A stretch of 64,000 nt of DNA, taken from NCBI GenBank assembly GCA_029961105.1, contig JASBVO010000002.1:62001-126000 (forward strand), read 5' to 3'. The stretch is from Micrococcus sp. GTDB lineage: Bacteria; Actinomycetota; Actinomycetes; Actinomycetales; Micrococcaceae. The first letter of the stretch is position 1, and every line of letters starts with the position of its first letter. Under the pieces are notes generated by a model. That model did not search any database. It was not told the origin of the DNA and saw only the letters and a program-made list of their open reading frames with translations. A program made the position numbers and the translations under genes. Shown here piece after piece: positions 34,346 to 42,015 of the stretch.

Positions 34346-34537
34346 AGCCACCGTAGGCGGCGGCTGGACGCCGGCCAACCCCCGAGGTCATGTTTCGTCG
34401 TGCCAGGTCATGAAGGCCGCCGCTTCCGGTCCCGCGCGGCCCGTGTGACGCCGGGTGACGCCGTGCGACGTCACACGGGGTTGCAGGCGGGGTGGGATAC
34501 TCGGCAGAGCACACCCGGCACCGTCACAGGAGGTCCC
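34346..34537. promoter_or_regulatory. Divergent promoter region with a CCGTG/CACGG dyad
   Basis: This gap holds the promoter for the riboswitch transcript (minus strand) and that of the phosphatase gene (plus strand). An imperfect 18-base palindrome at 34461-34478 has arms CCGTG and CACGG around GACGTC. GATACT at 34496 could be a plus-strand -10. AGGAGG precedes the ATG at 34538. No other gene is seen. Confidence 0.4.
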
Positions 34538-34984
34538 ATGGCCGACGTCCCGTCCGTCCTGTTCGTCTGTAACTCCAACCGGGGCAAGTCCCAGATGGCC
34601 GGAGCCCTCATGCGCCGTCTGGCCGCGGAGCGCGGGGTCGCCGTGGACGTGCACACCGCAGGCGTCCAGGTCACCCCCGGCAATCCGGAGAGCACAACGG
34701 TCAACAGTGAGTCCGCCGCCTCGGTCGCCGCCCTCGGCGCCACCTTCGAGGGCGAGCGCCCCAAGGCCGTGGACCCGGAGCTGCTGCGCTCGGTGGACCG
34801 CGCCGTCGTCGTCGGGACGGCCGACCTGCGGCCGGTGGAGAGCATGCACGGGGCGCTCGAGGTCTGGGACACTGACGAGCCGAGCGTCCGCGGCATCGAC
34901 GGAGCAGAGCGGATGGACCTCATCCGCGATGACATCAACGCCCGCGTCGCCACGCTGCTGGACGAGCTCACTGCCGGACGCTGA
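34538..34984 (+). CDS. Low-molecular-weight phosphatase / arsenate-reductase-like protein
   Basis: A 148-residue protein of the LMW protein tyrosine phosphatase/ArsC fold. The active-site loop is VLFVCNSNRGKSQMA with nucleophile Cys11; the N-x-GKSQ form is typical of actinobacterial arsenate reductases (thioredoxin- or mycothiol/mycoredoxin-linked) rather than of Tyr phosphatases (CxGNICRS). The acidic DTDEPSV segment near residue 112 corresponds to the general-acid loop. There are no other cysteines in the segment, so a thioredoxin-type relay of three cysteines is absent and a mycothiol-dependent mechanism fits better. No ars genes are adjacent. AGGAGG lies seven bases before the ATG. Confidence 0.8.
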   Translation: MADVPSVLFVCNSNRGKSQMAGALMRRLAAERGVAVDVHTAGVQVTPGNPESTTVNSESAASVAALGATFEGERPKAVDPELLRSVDRAVVVGTADLRPVESMHGALEVWDTDEPSVRGIDGAERMDLIRDDINARVATLLDELTAGR

Positions 34985-35077
34985 GTCCGGCGGCGGTCCG
35001 CGCGAGCATTCTCGGCCGGCGTCCAGCACGTACCCCTGCCCGCCGGTGGGCGTGCTCCGCAGGACCGCGGTGAAGGG

Positions 35078-36775
35078 TTACCGCGCCGCCGGAGAGTCTC
35101 CCCGGTCCTGCAGTGCCCGCAGCGTGTTCTTCCGGATCTTGCCGGTGGCGGTCCGCGGCAGTTCCTCCACGAACTCCACCCGGTCCGGCACCTTGAACCC
35201 GGCCAGGCTCGCCTTGCAGTGGGCGCGCAGCTCCTCGCCGGTGACCTGCGCACCGGGTTCGGCCACCACGAACGCCACCGGGCGCTCGCCCCACTTGTCG
35301 TCCTGGACCCCCACCACGGCCACGTCGGAGACCTGGGGATGGGCGTGCAGCACGCCCTCCACCTCGATCGAGGAGATGTTCTCCCCGCCCGAGATGATGA
35401 TGTCCTTCGCCCGGTCCATCAGCTGGATGTAACCGTCCGGGTGCATCACGCCCAGGTCGCCGGTGTGGTACCAGCCGCCACGGAAGGCCTCCGCGGTCGC
35501 CTCGGGATTCCTGTAGTACTCCTTCATCACGCCGTTGCCGCGCAGCACGACTTCCCCGAGGGTCGCACCGTCCGCGGGGACCCGGTTCAGGTCCGCGTCC
35601 ATGACGGCCACCTCACCGGCGTGCACCATCGGCACGCCCTGCCGCGCCATCAGCCGGGCCCGCTCGGCGGCGGGCAGCTGCGCCCACGCCGGCTGCGGCT
35701 CGCAGATGGTGAACGGGCCGTAGACCTCGGTCAGCCCGTAGACGTGCACCGGGGTGATGTTCAGGGACTCCAGCGCCTCGATCACCGACGGCGGCGGCGC
35801 GGCGCCGGCGGTCGTCATCCGCAGGTCCCTCTCCAGGGGGCGGGCCCGCTCGGACTCGTGGATCATCGCGCACACGATCGGCGCTCCGCACAGGTGGGTG
35901 ATGCCCTCGTGGTCGAAGGCGTCCCAGATGGCGTCCTGCCGCACGGCCCGCAGGCAGACGTGGGTGCCTGCGGCGGAGGTCACGGCCCAGGGCGTGCACC
36001 AGCCGTTGCAGTGGAACATCGGCAGGGTCCACAGGTACCGGGTGGTACCGGTGTACCCGTTGTGGAACACGGCCCCCTCGGCCGCCAGGTACGCCCCGCG
36101 GTGGGTGTAGACGGCTCCCTTGGGCGGCCCGGTGGTGCCGGAGGTGTAGTTCAGGGTGATGGGCGCCTGCTCGTCCGCCACCCGCCAGGGCAGGTCGGGG
36201 CGCTCCGGCGCCTGGGCGAGGAAGTCGTCGTAGGTGGGCGAGCCGGCTGCGGCAGCTGCGGAGCCGGTGTGCCCGGCCTCGGCGTCCACGATCTCCACCA
36301 CCAGCGGTTGCCGGGGAAGGGTCCGGGCGACGTCGCGCACCGTGGCGGCGACGTCACCGTCCGCGAACACGATCCCGGCCCCGGAGTGGTCCAGGATGTA
36401 GGCCAGTTCCCGCGCGGTCAGGCGCGGGTTGAGCGGGCTGAGCACTCCCCCGGCCAGGGGAACGGCGAAGTGCGCCATGAGCATGGCGGGGATGTTCGGG
36501 GCGATCACCGTGACCGTCTCACCGGGCTGGATGCGCTTTCGGACGGCCTTGGCCAGCCGCTGGACCTCCGCGGCGAACTCACGGTAGGTGGACCGGCGGG
36601 AGCCGTAGACCACGGCCTCGCGGTCCGGGAACACGGCGGCCGCCCGGCCCAGGAAGCCCAGGGGCGTGAGGGGCTCGGTGGAGGCGGCATGGACGTCGGC
36701 GTGGACGTCGGCGGCAGCAGCCGCCCCGCGTTCGGTCGGCGGTGCCTGTGGTGCCCGCTGGGCCTGCTGTGTCAT
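35078..36775 (-). CDS. Fatty-acyl/aryl-CoA ligase (AMP-binding)
   Basis: A 565-residue ANL-superfamily acid-CoA ligase. A1-A10 motifs are clear: P-loop YTSGTTGPPKGAVYTHRG, GAPIVCAMI, VYGLTEVYGP, GWYHTGDLGVMHPDGYIQLMDRAKDIIISGGENIS and the catalytic lysine region PRTATGKIRKN. It resembles medium-chain fatty-acid or DMSP/aryl-CoA ligases; chain length cannot be predicted. A 35-residue Ala-rich head precedes the domain. The gene begins 13 bases after the acyl-CoA dehydrogenase gene, so the two form an operon that activates an acid and then oxidises its CoA ester. GAGAGGA precedes the ATG. Confidence 0.9.
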   Translation of the reverse strand: MTQQAQRAPQAPPTERGAAAAADVHADVHAASTEPLTPLGFLGRAAAVFPDREAVVYGSRRSTYREFAAEVQRLAKAVRKRIQPGETVTVIAPNIPAMLMAHFAVPLAGGVLSPLNPRLTARELAYILDHSGAGIVFADGDVAATVRDVARTLPRQPLVVEIVDAEAGHTGSAAAAAGSPTYDDFLAQAPERPDLPWRVADEQAPITLNYTSGTTGPPKGAVYTHRGAYLAAEGAVFHNGYTGTTRYLWTLPMFHCNGWCTPWAVTSAAGTHVCLRAVRQDAIWDAFDHEGITHLCGAPIVCAMIHESERARPLERDLRMTTAGAAPPPSVIEALESLNITPVHVYGLTEVYGPFTICEPQPAWAQLPAAERARLMARQGVPMVHAGEVAVMDADLNRVPADGATLGEVVLRGNGVMKEYYRNPEATAEAFRGGWYHTGDLGVMHPDGYIQLMDRAKDIIISGGENISSIEVEGVLHAHPQVSDVAVVGVQDDKWGERPVAFVVAEPGAQVTGEELRAHCKASLAGFKVPDRVEFVEELPRTATGKIRKNTLRALQDRGDSPAAR

Positions 36776-36788
36776 GGCGGGGTTCCTC

Positions 36789-38033
36789 TCAGGAGAAGGC
36801 GGAGACGCCGGTCAGGTCACGGCCGATGATCAGGGCCTGGACGGTCTCCGTGCCCTCGTAGGTGTGCAGGGCCTCGATGTCGGCGAAGTGCCGGCCGACC
36901 TCGTGGCGGATGAGGATCCCGTTGCCGCCGAGCAGGTCCCGGGCGTCCTGGGCGATGGCCCGGGCGGCCCGGGTGGCGGAGTACTTGGCCAGCGAGGCCT
37001 GGGGGCCGGTGAGAGTGCCCCGGTCCTCCAGCCGTGCGGCCCGCAGCACGAGCAGCTGCACCTGGGTGAGCTGGGACAGCATGCGGGCCAGGCGCTCCTG
37101 CACGATCTGGGAGGCGGCCAGCGGCCGGCCGAACTGCTGGCGCTGCTGAACGTACTGCAGGGCCCCCTCGAAGCAGCCCAGGGCCTGCCCGACGGCGGAC
37201 CAGGCGACGCCCACGCGGGTGGAGAACAGCACGCGGGAGGTGTCCCGGAAGGAGGTCGCCCCGGGCATGACGTGGTCCGCGGGAACGAACACCTCGTCCA
37301 GGGTGATGTCCGCCTGGTGGATGGCGCGCAGGGCGATCTTGCCCTCGATGGCACTGGCCCGGTAGCCCTCGGACTCCTGCGGGACGATGAAGCCGCGGAC
37401 CTTGTGGTCCTGCGTGGAGCGGGCCCAGACGACCGTGATGCCTCCGCTGGCGCCGTTGCCGATCCACTTCTTGTGGCCGGTGAGCACCCAGCCGCCGTCC
37501 ACGGGCGTGGCGGTGGTCTCCAGCCCCACGGCGTCGGAGCCGTGCGTGGGCTCGGTCAGGGCGAAGGAGCCGAGCAATTCACCACTGGCCATGGGCGCCA
37601 GGTACCGCTGCTGCTGTTCCTCGGAGCCGCACAACTCGATGGAACGCATGGCCAGTCCGCCCTGCACAGCCACGACCGTGGCCAGGGAGCCGTCACCGCG
37701 GGAGAGTTCCATGGTGGCCAGGCCGGCGGCCACCCGGGAGACCTCCGGCAGGCCCTCCACCGCCACGCCGTCACGCAGCAGGTCCATCCGGCCCATCTGC
37801 CTGACCAGGTCCAGCGGATACTCGGCCCTGTCCCACGCCCGGTGCATCCGCTGCAGGACCGCCGGGGTGATGAACGCCCTCGCTTGGCGCCAGACCGCCA
37901 GGTCCTCCTCCGGCAGGTCGGCGAAGACACCGTAGGCGTCGGTGTCCAGGGGGGCGCTGAGCTGGTACTCGGGCTCGGCGGTGGGGTGGGGCAGGCGGTC
38001 GGCCGGTGCGGACACGTCGGACTGGCTGGTCAT
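36789..38033 (-). CDS. Acyl-CoA dehydrogenase (glutaryl-CoA dehydrogenase-like)
   Basis: A 414-residue FAD enzyme. Motifs: FALTEPTHGSDAVGLETTA, GHKKWIGNGASGGITVVWAR, GYRASAIEGKIALRAIHQADITLDEVFVP, RQQFGRPLAASQIVQERLARM and the C-terminal base region HTYEGTETVQALIIGRDLTG with the catalytic glutamate. The W-I-G-N and K-ALRAIHQADI features place it near glutaryl-CoA dehydrogenases, but decarboxylating activity is not proven. The start (MTSQSD) has GGAGG four bases upstream. A good promoter (TTGACA, 18 bases, GATAGT) lies upstream, overlapped by a dyad shared with the divergent TetR gene. Confidence 0.9.
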   Translation of the reverse strand: MTSQSDVSAPADRLPHPTAEPEYQLSAPLDTDAYGVFADLPEEDLAVWRQARAFITPAVLQRMHRAWDRAEYPLDLVRQMGRMDLLRDGVAVEGLPEVSRVAAGLATMELSRGDGSLATVVAVQGGLAMRSIELCGSEEQQQRYLAPMASGELLGSFALTEPTHGSDAVGLETTATPVDGGWVLTGHKKWIGNGASGGITVVWARSTQDHKVRGFIVPQESEGYRASAIEGKIALRAIHQADITLDEVFVPADHVMPGATSFRDTSRVLFSTRVGVAWSAVGQALGCFEGALQYVQQRQQFGRPLAASQIVQERLARMLSQLTQVQLLVLRAARLEDRGTLTGPQASLAKYSATRAARAIAQDARDLLGGNGILIRHEVGRHFADIEALHTYEGTETVQALIIGRDLTGVSAFS

Positions 38034-38067
38034 GGGGCCTCCGGAGACATTCAGGGTGACGTCCACC

Positions 38068-38112
38068 ACTATCGACCGACACTTGGTCTCATGTCAAGAG
38101 ACTGGGTATCAT
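38068..38112. promoter_or_regulatory. Overlapping divergent promoters with a TetR-type operator
   Basis: Minus strand: -35 TTGACA (38092-38097) and -10 GATAGT (38068-38073), 18-base spacer, for the acyl-CoA dehydrogenase operon. Plus strand: -10 TATCAT (38107-38112), seven bases before the tetR ATG, giving a leaderless mRNA. A dyad GTCTC-N7-GAGAC (38086-38102) overlaps both promoters and is the likely TetR binding site. Confidence 0.6.
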
Positions 38113-38119
38113 CGACGGC

Positions 38120-38818
38120 ATGGACCAGACCGTCACCGCGGAGACGCTCGCCGCCCTGCTGCGGCTGCTGGACACCCAGGGCTGGGAGGCCACGACGGTG
38201 GACGAGCTGGCGCGGGAGGCCGGCATGAGCCGGGCCACCTTCTTCCGCACCTTCGGCGGCAAGGAGGACGTGGTCTTCGCCGACCACGCGGACATGCTCG
38301 CCCGGCTCGAGGACTTCCTGGCGAGCACCGACCACGACACGGCCTCGGCCCTGCGCGAGGGCCTGCTGCTGGTCTTCCGTTACCACCTGGACGACGCCGA
38401 GCGCACCATGGCCCGCCACCGGCTGCTGCGCCAGTCGCAGGCGCTGCGCAACCGGGAGTTGCTGACCTCCCACCGCTACGAGGCGCTGTTCCGCCACTGG
38501 CTCCGCGACCGCCTCGCCGCCGAGGGAGCGCTGGGCGACGAGGCCGCCGTCGGGCCCCTGTCCGCAGCACTGTCCGGGGCTTGCGTGGCGCTGCACAACT
38601 CCGCGCTGCGCCAGTGGCTGCGCGAGCCACGCGACGGCGTGCTCGAGGACTTCTCCGCCCGGGCCGGGCAGCTGATCCGCGTACTGCTGGAGGGCTACCG
38701 GGCGCCCGCCGAGGCCCCCCGGACCCCGGCGCAGCGGCCGGTCGCCGTGGTGACGATGGTGGGGCAGCACGCGGACACCGAGGAGATCGTGGCCGCGGTG
38801 CGGCGGGCGCTGGGCTGA
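38120..38818 (+). CDS. TetR-family transcriptional regulator
   Basis: A 232-residue regulator. The helix-turn-helix is TTVDELAREAGMSRATFFRTFGGKEDVV (about residues 24-53). The C-terminal helical domain should bind an effector, plausibly an acyl-CoA or the acid activated by the adjacent operon. It is divergent from the acyl-CoA dehydrogenase/ligase genes and shares one intergenic region of 86 bases with them, the usual sign of local control and autoregulation. No ribosome site is visible; the -10 spacing suggests a leaderless transcript. Confidence 0.88.
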   Translation: MDQTVTAETLAALLRLLDTQGWEATTVDELAREAGMSRATFFRTFGGKEDVVFADHADMLARLEDFLASTDHDTASALREGLLLVFRYHLDDAERTMARHRLLRQSQALRNRELLTSHRYEALFRHWLRDRLAAEGALGDEAAVGPLSAALSGACVALHNSALRQWLREPRDGVLEDFSARAGQLIRVLLEGYRAPAEAPRTPAQRPVAVVTMVGQHADTEEIVAAVRRALG

Positions 38819-38848
38819 TCCGGACCCGCGGGACCGGCCCGGCCGGCC

Positions 38849-39592
38849 TCAGGCGTAGGCCGGCTCGGCCCGCTTGACCCGGCCGATGACCCACATGGTC
38901 ACCGGGGACAGCACGATCTCGACGACCGCCTTGAAGACGAAGCCGACCACCACGTAGTTGAGGAAGGTGGGCACGTCCGTGATGCCGATGACGCCGGCGG
39001 CGATCGAGCAGAACACCAGGGTGTCGAGGAACTCGCCGACCAGCGTGGACGCGGCGATGCGCCCGAACAGCCGCCGCTCCCCCGCCCGGCGCTTGAGCCG
39101 GACCATGAGCCAGGAGTTCGCCAGCTGGCCGACGAGGAAGCCCAGCAGGGAGGCGAGCACGATCAGCGGGACCGGGGCGAGCGTGCGCGCGAGGGCGTCC
39201 TGGCCGTCGTACCACTCGGCGCCGGGCAGGGCGATGATCACCCAGTAGCACCCGGCGGCGAAGGCCGAGAGGACGAAGGTGGTGATGATGGCCCGCCGGG
39301 AGGCCCTGAAGCCGTACACCTCCGAGACGACGTCGCCGATGATGTAGGCCAGCGGGAACAGGAAGAAGCCACCGTCCGTGATGATCGGGCCGAAGGTCAC
39401 GCCCTTGGAGGCACCGATGTTGGACAGGATCAGCACCACGGCCATCACGGCGGTGAAGATCGCGTACAGCCCGGTGCCGGTGGGCGCGAAGCGGGCGGCG
39501 GTTCCCGACGGCGGCGCGGCCGCCGGGCGGTCGGCCGCCGGTGCGGCGGCGGAACGGGCGGCAGGGTGGACAGGGTGGTCTGCGGGGTTCAT
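38849..39592 (-). CDS. Queuosine precursor transporter (YhhQ/QPTR family)
   Basis: A 247-residue membrane protein of the vitamin-uptake-like YhhQ family, which imports queuosine precursors (preQ0/preQ1 or queuine). Six hydrophobic segments are visible from about residue 42. Family blocks: LILSNIGASKGVTFGP, DGGFFLFPLAYIIGDVVSEVYGFRASRR, GFLVGQLANSWLMVRLKRR and STLVGEFLDTLVFCSIA. A 35-residue Ala/Pro-rich head is added. AGAGGA lies five bases before the ATG. It fits with tgt at 29851-31275: the organism probably salvages the base and inserts it with Tgt. Confidence 0.9.
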   Translation of the reverse strand: MNPADHPVHPAARSAAAPAADRPAAAPPSGTAARFAPTGTGLYAIFTAVMAVVLILSNIGASKGVTFGPIITDGGFFLFPLAYIIGDVVSEVYGFRASRRAIITTFVLSAFAAGCYWVIIALPGAEWYDGQDALARTLAPVPLIVLASLLGFLVGQLANSWLMVRLKRRAGERRLFGRIAASTLVGEFLDTLVFCSIAAGVIGITDVPTFLNYVVVGFVFKAVVEIVLSPVTMWVIGRVKRAEPAYA

Positions 39593-40049
39593 CGGTTCCT
39601 CTGGGGTGGTGGTTCGCCTGGCGGAGGGCCGGCTGTATTAGCACTCACGGTCGTTCCGGGCGCGGCGGTCGGCGGTCTCCACGACCCCGCACTCACCTGC
39701 TGCCCCAGGCGGCGCCGGAACGACGATCCATTGTTTCACAGCGGCTCACCCGGCCGCCCCGGTACGGTGGCGAACCCGACCGGGAGGCCCTCGCGTGCCT
39801 GGGGCGCTGGCCGCGCCCGGATGAACTGGACCTCGTGGTGGAGACCGACGACCCCGTCCGCTGAACGCCTCCGGGGGGACGTGGCCGCGCGGAGGCAAGG
39901 GCTCCGGCGCGCTGGATCCTCGCCCCAGCGCAGCGGGAGGGCCATGGCGGGAGCACCAAACTCTGTCTATGATTTTGTTGACAATCTTGTTCAATGTTCC
40001 GCCGCGGCGCCGTACCGTGCCGTGAACGCGATCCCCCAGGAGTCACGCC
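39593..40049. other. Intergenic region with no clear gene
   Basis: This 457-base gap between divergent genes holds the minus-strand promoter/leader of the YhhQ gene (a GCTAATAC tract near 39638 could be a -10) and the plus-strand promoter of the dioxygenase with its operator at 39974-39985. A short plus-strand frame ending at 39864 reads GEPDREALACLGRW and looks protein-like at its end, but has no start or ribosome site; it may be a gene remnant. Nothing else is supported. Confidence 0.4.
39974..39985. promoter_or_regulatory. GntR-type operator, copy 1 (dioxygenase promoter)
   Basis: TTTGTTGACAAT, one base from the palindrome ATTGT-TG-ACAAT seen at 43814-43825. It contains a perfect TTGACA (39978-39983) that could be a -35, so binding would compete with polymerase. 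It lies about 65 bases before the dioxygenase start. Confidence 0.6.
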
Positions 40050-41114
40050 ATGGCCGAGCGCATCCGCGACATCGCCCACCTGTCCACCGTCGAACTCTAC
40101 ACGCCCAGGTTCGAGGAGTCCCTCTGGTTCTTCACGGACCTGCTGGCCATGCGGGAGGTCGGACGTACCACGGTGGACGGCGTCGAGTCCGCCTACCTGC
40201 ACTGCTGGGACGACTACGAGCCCTACTCCATCAAGCTCACCGCTAAGGAGCACGCCGGCGTGGGGCGGGTCGGCTGGCGCGCCAACAGCCCGGAGGCACT
40301 GGAGCGGGTGGTGGCCCGGATCGAGGCCTCCGGCCAGGGCGAGGGGTGGGTGGATGGCGAGCAGGGCCGCGGCTGCACCTTCCGCTACACCGACCCGGAC
40401 CAGCACCTCATGGAGGTCTACTACGACACCGAGTGGTACCAGGCCACCGACGAGGATCGGCCCGCCCTGAAGAACCAGGCCTCGAAGTTCCCCGGCTTCG
40501 GCGCCAACGCCCGCCGCCTGGACCACATCAACTACCTCACGGCGGACATGGCCGCGGTCTGTGACTTCACCGAGCAGGTGATGGGCGGGTTCACCACCGA
40601 GTACATCCAGCTGGACGACGGCGAGGTCGGCGGCCACTGGTTCACCTACGGCCAGAAGTCCTACGACGTGGTCTACTCCGACGACTGGACCGGCACCCCG
40701 GGGCGCCTGCACCACATCGCCTTCGCCTCCGACACCCGCGAGGACATCCTCAAGGCCGCGGACATCTTCCTGGAGAACGGGATCTACATCGAGTACGGCC
40801 CCTACAAGCACGCCATCCAGCAGGGCTTCTTCCTCTACGTCTGGGAGCCGGGCGGCAACCGCATCGAGCTGGCCAACCAGGGATCCCGCCTGATCCTGGC
40901 CCCGGACTGGAAGCCGATCGGCTGGACGCAGGCCGAACGCGCCAGGGGCCAGGCGTGGGGCATGAAGACCATCTCCACCTTCCACACCCACGGCACCCCC
41001 GTGGTCGCGGGCGGGGACGACGTCACGAACCCGCACGAGGCCGAGACCAAGGCCCAGCGGGACACCGTCCAGGCCCTGGCCGGCCGCCCGGCGGACGAGG
41101 GCCTGGACTCCTGA
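40050..41114 (+). CDS. Type I extradiol ring-cleavage dioxygenase (VOC superfamily, catechol 2,3-dioxygenase-like)
   Basis: A 354-residue non-haem iron dioxygenase with two VOC modules (about residues 5-140 and 155-300). The metal triad is visible as His159 (RLDHINYLT), His221/222 (RLHHIAFAS) and Glu273 (NRIELANQG); a conserved Tyr-rich stretch (DNGIYIEYGPYKHAIQQGFFLY, here beginning ENGIYI) precedes the Glu. It should open a catecholic ring next to the diol. The nearby GalB-, GalC- and GalD-like genes imply that the product enters the 4-oxalomesaconate route, so a carboxylated di- or trihydroxybenzoate (gallate, 3-O-methylgallate or protocatechuate) is the likely substrate. Known gallate and protocatechuate 4,5-dioxygenases are of the unrelated LigAB type. 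AGGAG precedes the ATG. Confidence 0.87.
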   Translation: MAERIRDIAHLSTVELYTPRFEESLWFFTDLLAMREVGRTTVDGVESAYLHCWDDYEPYSIKLTAKEHAGVGRVGWRANSPEALERVVARIEASGQGEGWVDGEQGRGCTFRYTDPDQHLMEVYYDTEWYQATDEDRPALKNQASKFPGFGANARRLDHINYLTADMAAVCDFTEQVMGGFTTEYIQLDDGEVGGHWFTYGQKSYDVVYSDDWTGTPGRLHHIAFASDTREDILKAADIFLENGIYIEYGPYKHAIQQGFFLYVWEPGGNRIELANQGSRLILAPDWKPIGWTQAERARGQAWGMKTISTFHTHGTPVVAGGDDVTNPHEAETKAQRDTVQALAGRPADEGLDS

Positions 41115-41129
41115 CCCACGTCACCGCAG

Positions 41130-41164
41130 TGAGGCCCGCTTCCGATCACGGGGAGTGGGCCTCA
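41130..41164 (+). terminator. Probable terminator after the dioxygenase gene
   Basis: TGAGGCCC (41130-41137) pairs with GGGCCTCA (41157-41164) 15 bases after the stop, followed by TCATC. There is no strong T-run. Confidence 0.55.
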
Positions 41165-41183
41165 TCATCCCAGCCGTGAAGCG

Positions 41184-41244
41184 ATCCCTGTGACACGTTT
41201 CTGCGCTTCCCGGGGCGGGTGACGCAGGAACGTGTCACAGGGAT
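41184..41244. repeat. Long inverted repeat, family B copy 2 (possible terminator)
   Basis: Arms 41184-41205 and 41223-41244 pair at 21 of 22 positions with a 17-base loop. The arm is ATCCCTGTGACACG then TTTCTGCG. It shares GTGACACG-nnn-CTGCG and the loop length with the copy at 31320-31382, and also lies between convergent genes. Confidence 0.87.
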
Positions 41245-41319
41245 GCGCCCGTTAGCCGCCCCACCCGTTCACCGGGCGGATCGACCACGGAACGGAACCG
41301 CGCCGGCACGGGGCCGGGG

Positions 41320-42015
41320 TCAGAAACCGATCTCGGCGCGTTGCTGCGCCTCGGTGGCGTGCTTCGCCTCCGCCGTGGCCAGCACCTGGGCCGCACGCCC
41401 CCACGGGACGATCGCGACGCCGTCGTCATCCCCCAGCACCAGGTCTCCCGGGTGCACCACCACGGACCCGACGGCGGCCGCGACGCCGGCCTGGAAGGGC
41501 CCGTTGCGGTAGGGCCCGGCGGGGGTGGTGCCCCGGGCGAAGACGGGGAAGCCCATCTGCTGCAGGTCCACGGCGTCCCGCACGCAGGCGTCCAGCACGA
41601 AACCGGCGCAACCCCGGGCCATGGCCCGGCCGGCGATCAGCTCGCCGATCAGCGCCCGGTGCGTGGCGCCCTGGCCGTTGACGACCAGCACGTCGCGGGC
41701 GGACAGGGTGGGGATCACCTCGTGGATGCCCTGGTTGTCACCGCCGGCCACCGTCACCGGCACTGCGCGGCCGGCCAGCCGCGCGCCGGGACCGGGCCAG
41801 ACGGACTGGATGGCGGAGTCGACCACATTGAGCCGGTCCATCGCGTCGCCGACGTTGGCCACCGGCAGCGCCGCGAAGCGCTCGATCAGCTCGGCCGCGG
41901 AGAGGCCGGAGTCGGGGTCTGGCGCGGGGCCCGGTGCGGCGCCCGCGGGGCCGGGGGCCGGTGCGGCGCCCGCGGGGCCGGGGGCCGGCGTCGGGCGTCC
42001 GGCGGCCTCACTCAC
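41320..42015 (-). CDS. RraA-like 4-carboxy-4-hydroxy-2-oxoadipate aldolase (GalC/LigK type)
   Basis: A 231-residue class II pyruvate aldolase of the RraA-like fold. It should split 4-carboxy-4-hydroxy-2-oxoadipate into pyruvate and oxaloacetate, the last step of the gallate/protocatechuate 4,5-cleavage route. Visible: VANVGDAMDRLNVVDSAIQ, the glycine-rich GAT-HRALIGELIAGRA, and the catalytic Arg-Asp pair in LDACVRDAVDLQQMGFPVFARG. RraA itself (the RNase E inhibitor) lacks this pathway context. A Pro/Ala/Gly repeat (PAPGPAGAA, twice) forms residues 9-36. The GTG start overlaps the TGA of the hydratase gene (GTGA), so translation is coupled. Confidence 0.85.
   Translation of the reverse strand: MSEAAGRPTPAPGPAGAAPAPGPAGAAPGPAPDPDSGLSAAELIERFAALPVANVGDAMDRLNVVDSAIQSVWPGPGARLAGRAVPVTVAGGDNQGIHEVIPTLSARDVLVVNGQGATHRALIGELIAGRAMARGCAGFVLDACVRDAVDLQQMGFPVFARGTTPAGPYRNGPFQAGVAAAVGSVVVHPGDLVLGDDDGVAIVPWGRAAQVLATAEAKHATEAQQRAEIGF

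Noticed and set aside
41320-42015. RraA regulator of RNase E
   Set aside because: The RraA-like fold here has the aldolase Arg-Asp pair and pathway neighbours, so GalC/LigK fits better.
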